A stretch of 64,000 nucleotides of DNA from Paraconiothyrium sp. Pb-2020 (lineage: Eukaryota > Ascomycota > Dothideomycetes > Pleosporales > Didymosphaeriaceae), in assembly GCA_022419385.1 (NCBI GenBank), contig JAJUBI010000005.1:3844001-3908000 (forward strand), written 5' to 3'. Of the stretch, positions 22,101-34,505 are shown one piece after another; the stretch's first letter is position 1, and each line of letters starts with the position of its first letter. Both the position numbers and the translations under genes were made by a program. Under the pieces are notes generated by a model. That model had not been told where the DNA came from. It saw nothing but the letters and a program-made list of their open reading frames with translations, and did no database searches.

Positions 22101-25100
22101 AGAGCGGGTTCCACGTGACGAATGCTGTCGTCTTCGGCGTAGTGAGGACCACGGAAAGTGTAGTAGCCGGGGTATGTTCCATCCTTGTGACCGCACACGA
22201 ATGTAAGACGGCGGACGCGACGGGCCAAGAGCTCGTCCTTGTACTCCTTCACGATAGGCAAGATGCGCTCCATGATCTCCTTGTCATCAAAGCTCTCCAC
22301 GTCGCGAACGGCAACGTTCAGTACCCCAGTAAGCTCATCAGGAGTCTGGTTGATGTTCGCTCCAGAAGTAGGTGTACGCTTCAGAGTCATGCTCTCCTTA
22401 AGGTTGACAGCGCTCTTTTTCGCACCGAGCGCTGGGAAGATCTCGAGAGCCTTGCCGATGGACTCATCGACATCGTCTAGGTACTCAACGGGAACGACCA
22501 CACCCTTGCGACTGGGCTCACCCTCTACCCTTGAGTTCAGGTAAGAGAGATCACTGATAGAGTGGATGCGAGGAGGTCGCTCAAACGCAGGCGTGCTTGG
22601 TGTGCCAGGCTGTGAAGCCTCAACAGGTAGGCCATACTCTTGCTCGCCAACCTTGCGAAGGATAAAGTCCCAAGACAGGAGGTATGGCTGCTCGTTGTCC
22701 GTGTGGTAATGTATATCCTTAAGCTGGTAGGCACGGTAGGCGCGACGAGTGTATACTTCCAGAGCAGCGAGAGCTACCCACGGATCTTGGTGGACGAAGA
22801 ACTGCGGTAGCACATCAAAGACAGTGTACCTGGAGTCAACGACTTCCTTGATGACCTCGAAATTGGGCTCGCGGTGATCCCAACCGCTCTCGCCGTATCG
22901 AGACTCAACGACGGCGGAACGGAGAATGTGCTCCATCTGCGAAGTACGCTCCTCAAGGGAAGGCATGGCGCACTGGATGAGCACCTCACGAGCTTTCAGG
23001 GAAACCTTGGCAGTTTGTCGGGATTCGAGCTCAGTCAGCTTCTTGAGAGCTTCCTTGAAGTACTTGGCAACGTTACCAGCACCAGGCTTGTTGGGCCGGT
23101 AAAGGTCTAAGATTGCAATAAGAAGGTTGTTCTTAGCGTTGACTCTAGCGTGTGAGAGAACTGTGTGTACGACAGGAATGATGTTGCCGCGGTTCTCGTC
23201 GCGCAACTTTAGGATGACCTCCTCGTCCCGGCCAGCACGGTTAGAGAACAAATTCTCAACCGTCCAGTACTGCTCCAGAAGGCGGATCATGACGCGGTAT
23301 TCCTGCGCTTTGAGACCGTCGGCATAGCGATCGATGATCTCGGTCAAGGGTGACAGACCTGCCTTCAGGAGCTCTGCATCGTTCCCGGGAACATTGTCGT
23401 CGAGGAAACGTTGGAAAGCCTTCGCGAGTTGCTTGGCAGGGAATTCTAGGTTTCGCTTGTGAGCGCGCTCGACAACTTCGGACAGAGTTGTGTCAAGCTT
23501 CTGGGGCATGCGAGAGTGGAGAGCAGAAGCCTGAGCGATCCACTCGCCGTATGGCAGCTCAGGGTCACGAAGGACCTCGACAAGCTCTTTCAGTGTGCTC
23601 TGCATGATGACCTGGTTATCGAAACCTTGCAGAATGTGCGTAACAACGCCAAACAGGTAGGCGAACCTCTGCGGCGGCTTGTTACCCATGACCTGCGGCG
23701 GACCGAGATCGGGAAGCAAGCCGACAAATGGCTGAGCCGACTTCACCTTAGAGGGATCGTCCAGTGCGAGTATACCAAGAATATCACCAGCCTCAAGAGT
23801 AGCTCCGGGCTGCTTGATTAGGCTGACAATACCGTCCTCCTGTGCAATAAGCGGCATATACATCTTCATGACTTCGACTTCGGCGAAAGGTTGTCCCTTC
23901 TTGATGTGGTCGCCGTTCTCGACAGTGAACTTGACGAGCTTACCAGGAGACGGCGTGCGGAGTTGAGTAGGGTCGTTTTCTTGTTCCAGAAGCGCGGTCT
24001 TTCCATCGACAGAGACACGAGTAGCGCCGACCTCCTCCTTCCAGTACACGCTGTGGGACTTGCCGCTGAGAAGCACAAGAAGACCACCATCAGCGAGCGC
24101 TCTCACGCCAACCGAGCACTTCGAACCGTTAATGAAGAGAGTAAAGCTATCGATGCTGGATCGGGTGGCGGTGAACTTGTACCGGAAACCCTCGTAGATA
24201 AAATCTATGGGGAACACAGTCTTGAGAACATCTTTGGAAGGAACCTGACCCTTCTCCAAGCTGGTCTTGTACTCAGTAATGCACTCTTCGCTCGCAACGT
24301 GCGCCTTGGTGACGGCACCGCATACGACGGCGATCATGGGATCGGGGCGTTCGGCAGTGAGCTTCTTGGAAATCAATTCATCCAACCAGCCAGTAGTGAT
24401 GGTGTTGTCTTCGAATGCAGGGGTCTCGAGTAGCTTGATAAGATATTCAACGGTGGTCTTGAAGTCACCACGAATGCTCAATTCCTTTAGTGCAACGACC
24501 ATGTGTTTCCGTGATGCTTGTCGGTTCTCGCCATAAGCGAAAATGTGACCGAATTGGGAATCGGAGAAGCTATGGATACCACCAGCGGAACTGACGGAGA
24601 AGTAACCCCAAACGTTCGAGCTACTCCTAAAGTTCAGGTCGTGCATTGTACCGCCAGAAGGCTTGAAACCCTCGTCAGGATCTTCGGATGTGATACGACA
24701 GGCAGTGCAGTGGCCCTTGGGAGTGGGTCGTCGCTGCTTCTGAACGCTGCCCTCCTTGTCGAAGTCAAAGTCGAGGGGAGTGCTGGTATGGGGATCCGCG
24801 CCATAAAGCAGTCTGATGTCGCGAATGCGGTGCAGGGGGAGACCCATGGCAATCTGAAGCTGGGCAGCTGGGAGGTTAACGCCAGTGACCATTTCAGTCG
24901 TGGGATGCTCGACTTGAAGACGGGGGTTCAGCTCAAGGAAATAGAACTTGTCGTCGGCATGCGAGTAGAGGTATTCAACAGTACCGGCGGAGACGTATCC
25001 GACGAGCTTGCCGAGAGCTACAGCCGCCTTCTCCATCTCATGGAAAGTCTTGGGTGTGGCAACCGTTACAGGCGCCTCCTCGATGATCTTCTGGTGTCGT

Positions 25101-26174
25101 CGCTGGACGGAGCAGTCACGACCAAATAGCGAGATGTTGTTACCATACTGGTCAGCGAGCAGCTGCACTTCCAAATGCCGCGCAGTGCCTGCGAGCTTCA
25201 TGATGAAGATAGGCGAGCCAGGAATTTCCGACGCCGCCGCCTTGTAGAGCGGGATGAAGTCTTCCTCACGTTCGACCTTTCGAATACCCTTGCCGCCACC
25301 ACCTTCCGAGGCCTTCACCATGACGGGGAAGCCAATCTTCTTGGCGGCCTCCAGACCCTCTTCAGGTGTCTTTGTGCAGCCCTTGTCGTAGATGTGGTCC
25401 TCGACGGTGACAATGCCCTTGTCATCGACCACAACCTGGTCTACGCCCTCTCCCGACCACGGAATGCAAGGCACCTTGGCGTGCTGTGCGACGATTGTGG
25501 ACGAGATCTTGTCTCCCAGCGACCGCATGGCGGACCCTGGTGGACCAATGAAGACGATCTTTTTCGGCGAGGCGGCGAGCGATTCGGGGAGCTTTGGGTT
25601 TTCGGATGCGTGACCCCTAGATGCACAGTCAGATTTTGTTTTCACGATTGAGACCGTTAGGATACACACCATCCTGCCCATACGGCGTGGACGTTCATAC
25701 GCTCGGCAATATCGACAATCAGCTCGACATTGGCGTAGTTGTTGTTGTTGGTACCTCCGGGCACCTACAGTTGTCAGCCATGGTTCCTTCCTCCGGGGGT
25801 CAAATTTGCAATGTCTGCCCACTCACCTCAACGTACTGGTCAGCCATGCGGATGTACTCTGCGTTCGCCTGCAGATCCTCGGGCGTCGCCATGACGGTGA
25901 ACTGGATGGCCCGCTCATCGCCAAAAGTCTCGTATGCCCACTTCCTCACGGAGCGGATCTCCTTGACTGCAGCAATACCGTTGTTGGCAATGAGCACGTT
26001 TGTGATGACGGTGTGACCATCCTGAGCGGCGACAAAGTCCTTGACCTTGCCGGGCGCGGCTGCACCGAGATGGTTCCCGCCGATGAAGTGCGGCGCGAGG
26101 TTGTATTTTGCGGCCGAAGAGCTCGGAGCACCATTGGCAGAGCCATTGGTGCCGTTTTGCTGAGCTCCGGCCAT
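19161..26174 (-). CDS. ACC1: Acetyl-CoA carboxylase (biotin carboxylase / BCCP / carboxyltransferase)
   Basis: Four exons, 26174-25827, 25764-25670, 25616-20758 and 20704-19161, join to 2281 aa, the usual length of fungal cytosolic ACC. The enzyme makes malonyl-CoA for fatty-acid and polyketide synthesis. Order of domains: biotin carboxylase (NVLIANNGIAAVKEIRS at the start, ATP-grasp loop KASEGGGGKGIRKV), biotinyl domain with the biotin site EVMKM, long central region, and carboxyltransferase (YLSANSGARIGLAEEL, then GPPSR-free segments ending DKKGNPVPV, WRGFSGGQRDMYNEV, VFVYIPPFGELRGGSWVV). All three introns lie where they keep frame; the first two are near the 5' end. It is a core housekeeping gene and anchors this stretch as ordinary host chromosome. 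Confidence 0.97.
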
Positions 26175-27872
26175 GATGTTGAGAGGAGGGGGATGTGCCC
26201 GTGCAGGGACTGCGATGGAGGGCGGAGGTCGGAGGTGGGCCGGGACAAATTTATAGTAAGAGTGTCGGCGATTTTGCGTAAATGCCGGAAGCCCTCGACG
26301 ACGGGTTGGGGGACAATGGCAGCCAATTGCACGCCGCGAGCGATGTGGTCGAAGCTACCGGTGGGAGGTGCCGGAGCTTCGTGTATTAGTAGAGTAGCAG
26401 CACGATAGTGCGAACAGCGGTCAGCGGTCAGCGGGCAAAGCTGTCGACGCTGGACGGATGCGTGTGTGCAATAGGCAGAGCTGCGGAGGAGCTGCCTCGC
26501 CGCAATGCAATGCAAACAAAGGAAGGAACAATGAGCGTGTGCAGGGTATCGCGGGTATCAAGAGGCAGCAAGGGCAGGAGCAGAGAGAAGGGGAGCGAGG
26601 GCGGGCGGATGCTTCTAGTTATTAAAATTCTCCTCTACGGGACCCCCAAAGCTCGACCCGAAGCTGTTGAGCAGAGGCCACGCCTGCGCGCATCGTCGTC
26701 GACGCCCTACCGAACGAGGCTAAGCATGCAGCCCGCAACTCGCTCCAAAGGCTACCAAACCCCCTGGACTCGCCGAGCGCCCCGTGCAGCAGCGCGCGAC
26801 CGACGTCTTACAGCGGCGCCGGAGCCCGAGGGCCGCATCGGGGCGTTCATTGCAACAGACTCGGCGGGTTCGAAGAAGCAGAGAGAAGCCCATCGTGCCC
26901 TGCGCGATTTTCTGGGGTGCAGCGTTGGCCAATATGCCGCCCACGACTCGCCGGCGTCCGGTGCCTTGTTGAGGGCGGTATGCAGTAGTCGGAGCCATAA
27001 TCGGCCAACCTCTGTCTCGCGCTCTCTCGTTGAGTGCACCATGGGCAGCCCACGCCGTAGACAGCCCTCCAACACGATAAAGACCCGCTACATCCACTCT
27101 CGTGCCCGTTGTAGCTTGCCAGCTTGCCCCGTCTGCCGCCGCCTGCCCATCGTTCCCCTGGCGCCCGTGTCTCTGCCTCCGACCCTGCCCATCCAACACT
27201 CCACCAACACAGCTACTGCGCCCGCCTAACATCTCACGCTGCCGGCGCCCCTCTACCGCTCCGATCATTCGTGCTCACATCAATAGCTAACCAGCGCTTC
27301 ACTCGAGGCTTGATGCTACAAGCGAGTCGGCTCTCCACTCACGACCCTTCGGAGTCCGTCCGGTACGACCCCAACTACCGCTCTATCGAAGGGCCATCGT
27401 GTGCCCGTCATGCTGCATCGCTCGCTGTTCTCCAGAGAAGGCATGTCAGAAAAACTAGTTTCAGCCATGAGTCGCTCGGCGATCCTCAGTAAGCCGAAGC
27501 GTGGCGGGCGCGCTGCTTCGCCGACCAACCTACACCACAGCTATTGTTGAACCTGGGTAAAGACATACATATCATATGTATGTAGAACACAGACGGTAAG
27601 ATAAGACACACGGCCTTATCTAGATCTAGGAAGATCCGGGGATGATTAAGCTGCATCGCTCCGAGCACCACTCCACGTCTCCGATTGCACCTGCAGGGTC
27701 TGTCACGGACCGATCCGCCAAAATCGTACGACTCTCGCATGTGTTTCCCACTAGAGACTTCTGCTAGCTTCCTTTGGTTAATCTATTTAATGTCCTACAT
27801 TCCATCCGACGGTTGACAATTGCTCATCCTGCCCAAATCCCTCTCCGCCCACTTATAGGTAGGTATCATAGC
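26175..27872. other. Intergenic: ACC upstream region and boundary of block A
   Basis: About 1.7 kb. It should hold the ACC promoter and leader near 26.2-26.5 kb. Overlapping GC-rich ORFs on both strands between 26.4 and 27.5 kb look like compositional artefacts. Block A starts at the palindrome at 27873. I could not find a terminal inverted repeat or target duplication marking its edge. Confidence 0.5.
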
Positions 27873-27885
27873 TTGAGCTACTCAA
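27873..27885. repeat. Palindrome site 1, TTGAGCTACTCAA
   Basis: Perfect arms. The minus-strand stop codon of the SNF2 gene (TAG) is the middle triplet, read as GAG-TAG-CTC. Confidence 0.95.
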
Positions 27886-30809
27886 CGCTCAACGGCTGCT
27901 CCAACTGATCTTCAGAAGGCTGCTCCGGCTGCTCTTCAGGAGGCTGCTCCGGCTTTCTCGTCTCATCGTCATCATTCTTGTCTCCTTTGTGGGCATCCAG
28001 CATGTACAAATTGTTCACTGGGCAAAACCATTCATTGATCTTGGGTATTTTGAGTGGGACGCCTGGCTTTCTCCGTAATTGCTCCATATAAGGACGAATT
28101 ATCGCCCACTTTCTCCTCTTCGTGAGCTCAATTAGCCAGTCTACGGCCGAGTTAGCCCCAAATAGTCGGTACACTGTGCATGGCTTTGTCTGGCCGTTGC
28201 GGTGCGCGCGATCGATTACTTGTTGCTCATCTTGGTGGTTCCAGTCAGGCTCGCACAGGATTATGTGATTCGCCCATGGCATGTTCAGCCCAGCCCCACC
28301 GCTACCGGTTGTGATGAGCAATGGGCTCCGCGGGTGACCAGACCTATGCCCCTCTAAGGCAATACTTCGTTCACTTTCGTCCAAGTCTCCGTCAAAACGA
28401 TAGCAATCAACCTCTCCATACTCCGGCCGAGCTAAGACTTCCGCTAGGATGTCTAGAAATCTCTTTGATGAAGACCAGAAGATCATTTTGTCCTGTGGGT
28501 GCGATTGCTGGATACGCTGATAAACTTGAGCGGCTACTTTCATTCTAATCGACATGATTGCGGAAAGGGGCTTGTGCTTGAGGCTTTCTAGTAAAGCCTT
28601 TCTGTCGTCTCGCTTGGGCTTGGGCTTCAGTTTAGGCATTCCACTCGCAGACTCGTCATCCACTACCAGCGAGGCAGAGTTCTCGTCTTCGACGAAAGCC
28701 TCCTCTTTCTGTGTCTGAGCCTCTTCTTCAAGCTTGAGTTGCTCAAGCTCTGCTTTGCTCAGCTTCTTGACGGGCGGTATGTTTATTCCCTGGCTCTTCA
28801 GTCGACGGAGCAGTGCTTTGCGTTCTTGCACAGCTTTCTTATCGCGCAGCCATTCTAGGTAATTTTGCGTAAACACCGCTACACCTTCGATGTCCTTGGG
28901 CAACTCCGCGCCTGGGTGTTGGACGATCCTGGGATTTATCTGCGCCCACGTTGGCCTGTCGTCTTCTTCTTCGTCCTCTTCGTCCTCGTCCTCGTCCTCG
29001 TACTCATCATCATCTTCTTCGTCTCCAACATCCTCCATCGTGTCGTTTGTCTCGTCATCCTCGCCTTCCAAGCTTGTATCTGTTACTCTTCTCTTGATAT
29101 TCTTTTTCTTGGCCGTTTCACGATGAATATACTTGACATGCTCCTTGAATATCGTAAACAATCGTGACACGATTGCTATGGTCCTCTTCATGATGGCAGA
29201 CTCCGAGGCTGGGGCTGGGACAAAGTCATCCATCCAGGAAAGCATACGCGCTCTTGTCACGTGTATCATGGCGGACTCTTCTGATTCATTATCCACTTGT
29301 AGGGAATCTATCCCGGCTCTTGTGATAGCTTCGACAAACTTTCCCACAGCGAATGCTACGCGAGCGGATATGAGATCCGGCAACATAAAGAACACCATCT
29401 CTTCAAGGCAATCCGGCAGCCGAAGCTTGTCATTGTTGTTCCCGTAAGAGAACGACATAAAATACTTTAACAGCCATTTCGCCCGGACTGGTTGCGGGTA
29501 GTCAAGATGCTGGTGGTATTGATCATTTGCAAAAACGCGGTAAATGTCTTTGGCGGTTTCGAAAGGTTCATTAGGCAAGAGGTCGATGTAGGCGAGTCCG
29601 TCCCATATGCGATTCGCGAATGGTGTACCGGTAAGCATTATAATGCTGTGGAAATACAGGGAGCGAATGGCCTTATGATGTTTTCCGTGAATATTTTTCA
29701 CCATTTGTACCTCGTCGCAGACAAGATGCCGAAAGGGCCTTGTTTGGTATACAGCTGAAAACAGCGACAGCGTCGGACGTGTAGTTGGCCAATGCTTCTT
29801 TCGTGCGATGGCACTGGCTTCAATAACGCCAATATCCTTGGCGAGGCGAATGAACTTGAGGTAATGTTTCCTCCTCTTCACTTGGTGGAAGACCATGGCG
29901 TATGTCGTGATCACAAAGTCATAATCGCCTTTGAGTAACTCAAGCGCCGAAGTGGCCGGATTCCTTAATACGTGTATACGCGGAACCATTCCCTATCAAG
30001 TTATTAGAAAAATGGCTCTCAGAATATGTAGCGCCACATTCACCTCCTGGAACGTCTTTTTAATCTCTTGCACCCACTGTGTGATGCACGATTTTGTTGT
30101 GAGGACAACGGTAAAGCAGCCCGTCACACCGTTCTGTCGTGAGTATTCTGCTGTTACGATGGTCTCTCTTGTCTTTCCGGTACCCATCTCGCTGGTGTTG
30201 AGAACCCCACGTACAGGTCCTTGTGTGGATACATACATTTTGTACGCCCCACTTTCTTGCCAGTCGTACAGCGATACATCAGGTCGCATATTTGGCAACC
30301 TTGTGATTCGATTCGGCGAAGTGTGCAACTTTCTCTATAATGGAACATTAGCAAATGAGCTACTCAAGTTATCTTTAAGGACTCACGATGAGTTCATCTC
30401 GCCCTTTACCCAAGAAGTCGTGGACGAAAACAAGTGAGCCGTCGGCATAGAGGAGTAAACCTGGTCCGAGGCGAGGGGAAAGATCATGCTTCTCGAATTT
30501 AGATGGCGTCCATTTCGTTTCACGTTCGTCATCGTCTGGCAAACTAGCCACATGTTCCATATCGCCACGGGCTCTTCTATGGACTTTTCTCGCCTCACTC
30601 TTGACCCCATCTTGTTGCGCGTCAGTGTCGAAGCCAGCGTACACGGTCCGTCCTGCTCTCAACCTCTCTAGCACTTGTTGTAGCCCAAGCTGCCCCACTT
30701 GCGGTAGCGGTGTCGTGCGGAGATCTTGAAGCTCTCTGATCACCTCATCGCTTGTAGAAGTGCTGAGCTTCTCGTGAGCCGCCAGAAACTTCCGCCTTCT
30801 GTACTGCAT
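27878..30809 (-). CDS. SNF2-type DNA-dependent ATPase/helicase (block A)
   Basis: Model: 30809-30387, 30334-30044 and 29992-27878, 942 aa. Exon 2 carries SLYDWQESGAYKM and Walker A (SEMGTGKT, about residue 180); then TTKSCITQWVQEI, the DEVQ box (LVCDEVQMVKN, about 330) and LTGTPFANRIWD. A long acidic insert of Asp/Glu repeats (about residues 540-580) separates the lobes. The C-terminal lobe has DKMIFWSSSKRFLDIL, ITTGSGGAGLNMPWAN and DRAHRNGQTKPCTVYRL. It is a nuclear ATPase of the RAD5/RAD16-like type; DEVQ replaces the usual DEAH. The gene carries four palindrome copies: at the stop, two in coding sequence (LEQLK at 28734, LELLK at 29931) and one in intron 1. The divergent partner starts at 31251. 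The C-terminal tail is a QPPEEQPEQPSEDQ-type repeat. Confidence 0.85.
28734..28746. repeat. Palindrome site 2, TTGAGTTGCTCAA
   Basis: Perfect arms, inside SNF2 coding sequence; minus strand reads L-E-Q-L-K. Confidence 0.95.
29931..29943. repeat. Palindrome site 3, TTGAGTAACTCAA
   Basis: Perfect arms, inside SNF2 coding sequence; minus strand reads L-E-L-L-K. Confidence 0.95.
30355..30367. repeat. Palindrome site 4, one mismatch (ATGAGCTACTCAA)
   Basis: Lies in intron 1 of the SNF2 gene (30386-30335), between the GTGAGT donor and the TGCTAAT branch point. Confidence 0.9.
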
Positions 30810-31250
30810 GGTGCTGGCGTGTATCTGAGGATGGCCAATTCAGAGGTTGAGCAGAGTGTTTGGGTGAGGTGGAAGCGTCCTGTCGGGCGAGGTAAAGTGA
30901 GTGACAGTGTCTGGGCGAAGAAGGCTGCACACCGCCTTCACTTTGCAAACGCTGGCGGACCTCCAGCACCTGCGACACTCCAACCCCACAACACCAAATT
31001 TGGGGAGGATTGGAGCATTTGCGATATTTTGGACACGCGCAGGTTAATCGAAATCGATCCCGAGTCTTGTATCCAGCAAGCAAATGCACAAGACCTGAGA
31101 ACTTCGAAAACTCCCGATCGCGGCTATATGTATTGTGGAAGGAATAGTAAGGGAGGCAAGCGAAGACGATAAACAAGTGCTGATACTTCCTAGGTTAGCT
31201 GCAAGCAACCGAGCCTCACGTTGCGACAGACATAAGGCCAGCGAGCGAAT
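30810..31250. promoter_or_regulatory. Divergent intergenic region of block A
   Basis: About 440 bases between the start of the SNF2 gene (minus) and the acidic-protein gene (plus). It must hold both promoters. It contains no copy of the palindrome, only a half site (ttgagcag near 30847). Confidence 0.5.
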
Positions 31251-32508
31251 ATGGCTAGTCCAGAGACTACCCATAGCCTGAAGCGCGCATCAACCATAGA
31301 CGACCGCAAGGACACTGTTATGCTAGAAGCACCTGATGGCCTCAACGGCTCCGAGGATGGAGAGGCGGTCCCTAACAAAGAAGTAGAGCGCGGGTCTGAG
31401 CAGAGTGGGCTGGCAAGTACCGCGATCTTCGGATGTTCTACTTGAGCTACTCAATAACTTCTACCCAGGACACAAGTGCAGACGACACGGGCGATGAGAG
31501 CTCTGACATGGGTCAAGATGATGTACTAGAGTATTCCCCTATCATGTATTTGGTCTACGTCGATAACAATTGTTCAGGTGCAACTTGACAACGACAGTGA
31601 GTACGAGGATAACCCTAGTGAAGACGATTACGACACCGATAGCGACTACGAGCCATCGGATGCGGACGAAGATAGCGATCAAGATCAGTTTCTTGAGCAA
31701 GACTACCTTGACCAAGAAGATTCCGTCAATGACGATATGGGCGAAAATGAGGGGCGTGATGACGACACTGAGGATGGAAATGACGATCATGATGAAGAGG
31801 GAAGCCTAGGCAACCCAGATGAGCGCATGGAAGTCGAATCACTAGCAAGTAATCAAGCCGAAGGCGAGGAGGATGGCGATTTCACGGTGGCCGACAGTGG
31901 AGGCGTAGCTTCCGACGAACAGCTTAGGCTCTGCGAATCCGACAAGTCCACGTTCGAGAAACTAGATGAAAATAATCTGAAACGGCTGACGACAATGCTA
32001 GATCGTATTGTAAGTCAAAAGGATGATACTTGAGTTGCTCAACTGACAGGAGGGTTGTGCTAATCAATGTACGACATAGGAGGCAGATGGTGCAGATGAC
32101 AAGGACAAGAAGGATGGCGAATTGACGGGGGTGGATGACTACCACCCAAGAGAAGACAAGGGCCTCAAGTGGGCTATGGTAGTCGATCCATCGGCTACTG
32201 GTGATAGCGCTTGGTACCCTACCGTGTGGCAAAATTCAGAGACACACAAGATCATCCGGCGTGGGGATCTGACTGTCGAAGCAGTCAACGAGAAATTGTC
32301 AGAGCCAGGCCCAGGAGAATGGATTCCCCTGGAATTCTCGAACCGGAAGTCTGATGAAGTATGCAAAGTACCCAGGGTCGAACGAGATGGGGCGAAGCAG
32401 CCCCCAAACTATGTGAATGGAGGGCTGCCTATCGTGGGAAAGATGAGGGTAAAGAAGAACGTGAAGAAGGCCCCGAAGAGGTTGAGGAAAGCTAAGAGCA
32501 AAGCGTGA
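31251..32508 (+). CDS. Acidic protein of unknown function (block A)
   Basis: Starts MASPETTHSLKRASTIDD. Exons 31469-31522, 31578-32009 and 32080-32508 fit in phase 0 (acceptors ACCCAG, TTCAG, CATAG; donors GTACTA, GTAAGT). The end of exon 1 is unclear: the frame needs a phase-0 donor, possibly near 31394, and the better-looking GTACCG at 31416 is out of phase. The middle is dominated by Asp/Glu (DSEYEDNPSEDDYDTDSDYE), as in nuclear or chromatin-associated proteins. The C-terminal part has KWAMVVDPSATGDSAWYP and a basic tail (KKNVKKAPKRLRKAKSKA) that could be a nuclear localisation signal. Introns 1 and 3 each contain the 13-bp palindrome. I do not recognise the family. Confidence 0.65.
31442..31454. 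repeat. Palindrome site 5, TTGAGCTACTCAA
   Basis: Perfect arms, in intron 1 of the acidic-protein gene, 14 bases upstream of its acceptor. Confidence 0.95.
32030..32042. repeat. Palindrome site 6, TTGAGTTGCTCAA
   Basis: Perfect arms, in intron 3 of the acidic-protein gene (32010-32079). Confidence 0.95.
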
Positions 32509-32849
32509 AGAACGGGCGACATCTTGGACTTCGTAAAGTCCCAATCGAAATTGGTCAGACAAGAGGCGGTTTAGGATTACGTACAGGGCATACTGCCAGC
32601 CCGATCATATCAATCTGCTACAATAAAATCTCTGGTAATGAAAGACATCACAGTGTTACAAACGCAGACTAATTCGCTACGCAAGAACTCCGCCCAAGCA
32701 TTTACTACTAACGCGAATTAATAGAACATTCGAAGATTAGAACAGAAAGCAACCACCTATTTTTACATTCTAAAACGGGGCAAGGGTGAACTATACTCAT
32801 TTGTCGGATCGATCTCTATTCCCAGGATTGTCTAGAGGATAGCTTGCTA
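32509..32849. other. Intergenic, right edge of block A
   Basis: Holds the diverged copy of the ACC 3' flank at 32637-32795. I see no inverted terminal repeat or other element boundary signal. Confidence 0.5.
32637..32795 (+). repeat. Direct repeat copy 2 of the ACC 3' flank
   Basis: Matches 18976-19155 in the same orientation with an internal deletion and mostly transition differences (for example acatcgcggcgtt against acatcacagtgtt). The match stops about where the ACC stop codon would begin. Confidence 0.8.
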
Positions 32850-33672
32850 ATGATTGACCAAGGCCGTGGTCATTTAGAGCCTTTTAGGTATGTCCTTGGC
32901 AGCGTAAAGCACAATTACGGAGTCTCTGTGCGGGGCTACAATAAATCTGGCGAAATTACAGGGTATCTGCTGGAGGAACTTGAAGCTCGGTCGTTCCTCT
33001 CTGATACCGAGCTGTGGTATCCTTCTGGAAAAGATGTGGAATTCTCATCGATTGTCGCGAGGACGGCAGAAGGTGCGCCACGTAGCAGGTCCAGAGAGGA
33101 GATCTGTACATATATCAACCGTGATAGAATGTCTCAGGAGTCGGCAATCACACGCATATTCAGATTCAAGCCCGATGTCGACCTTTACATGGTTGCGCCT
33201 CTTTCGTTTTTTACAGATGCGAATGAATTGCCAAAGGTTGTGAAGCCGAGCTTCAGCAGCGATTTTGCACGTTGGCTAGGTTCCGTGGCAGCTACCCAAC
33301 GGAAGGCCGAGTCAGCTCTTCGTGAAGCACCAGCACAACTATGTTTGAAGTCACCGATCGAGGGAGATCCTGCAGGTAAGCAGTCCCTTGGCTTGTGCTC
33401 CGAGCACGATTTCTAGAATAACTGCTAATTGAAGAGCAGCCACGGCAACTACAATGATACTCCAAGGACCAGTTGGCTCTAGCTACCCTCATATGGCGTT
33501 CGATCCCAACCAATGGCTCGATGTAACATTCTTCGGAGACCTACGTTCAAAGAGGAGTCCGGCGAAAGTACTATTCAGAGGCAAGAACAACCAAAGGAGA
33601 AAGGATACAGTAACCTCTGTCGTGCGAGGATGTGGGAAGGCTCGATGTGTCAAAGCGAGGCTGGCGGAATGA
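32850..33672 (+). CDS. Hypothetical protein, two exons
   Basis: Exons 32850-33375 and 33440-33672 join in frame (GTAAGC donor, GAGCAG acceptor with CTAATT upstream) to 252 aa. Sequence features are YVLGSVKHNYGVSVRGYN near the N-terminus, a mixed-charge middle (FRFKPDVDLYMVAPLSFF), and a basic Cys-containing C-terminus (GKNNQRRKDT, RGCGKARCVKARL). No signal peptide or membrane segment. I do not recognise it. The first ATG is taken as the start, but an upstream exon is possible. It lies just outside the palindrome-bearing block and has no copy of the motif. Confidence 0.45.
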
Positions 33673-34505
33673 GTGTGATGCCGCTCGTGGAATCAGTGGA
33701 TGATGCAGATGTTGTTTCTGCACGTGAGGATGGGCGAGGTGATGCGGACAGGGATGTAGTGGATAATTGCTAGGGTTTGACCTTGGAGGTCAAAAGGATG
33801 CGGAACAGCGCTTTACGAAGGCAACACGGCTCACTCAATAGACCATACGGAGGGCTACGCAAAAGCATGTTGAAGCCAATCGAGTGGTATTTTACCATGA
33901 GTCGTATCAGCATGCCTCATACCGGTAGGCTTAGATAGCGGACACTGTATATAAACATAGCCGAACCCATAATGGAACCTTGCATCACAGTAATCTACAG
34001 TTGTTAATTTTGACCCCGTTGTAGCAATGTTCTAGACCTTTGCGCCGGCAAGAAGGCTATTTTCTGCGCCATGCAGTGCCTCAGCAATATCGAACATGAC
34101 ATCGGTGGCGCAGCGGTTGTGGTGCTCATCCTCATTCCCCGCGCGCCGTTACCACAGCCACTACCCTGCATACTGACGTATCGTGATCACGATGTATCCG
34201 GGCTGAAGACCAGGTCTAGAATCTGTCGACGGTATGTTTATGGCTATTAGCTCAAGATGATTCGATCGTGGAAGACGCCTGCGCTCAGCCTGGCATAAGT
34301 ACAAGGGTGGCAGAAGCGTGGAGTTCTAGACCACGCACTCTGCGTTAGAAGCTGAGCATCGTACAGCTAACCCCTCTCTACATGGCAGCAAATGATAATA
34401 TATAACATTTAGCGCTTCTCCTTCAATCGCTCATACATTGGCCCAACTAACACCTGAAAGCAAGAAGAATATCATCATTCTACACGTCTAATTTCGGCCG
34501 CAATC
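33673..34505. other. Intergenic, no gene seen
   Basis: About 830 bases. No ORF with protein-like composition, RNA gene or repeat is evident. Confidence 0.45.

Noticed and set aside
19320..25651. Long plus-strand ORFs across the ACC region
   Set aside because: All are antisense shadows of the acetyl-CoA carboxylase coding sequence.
26408..27528. Several overlapping ORFs of 60-270 codons on both strands upstream of ACC
   Set aside because: Arg/Ala/Pro/Ser-rich composition in all frames, no domains and no splice structure; they look like GC-driven artefacts.
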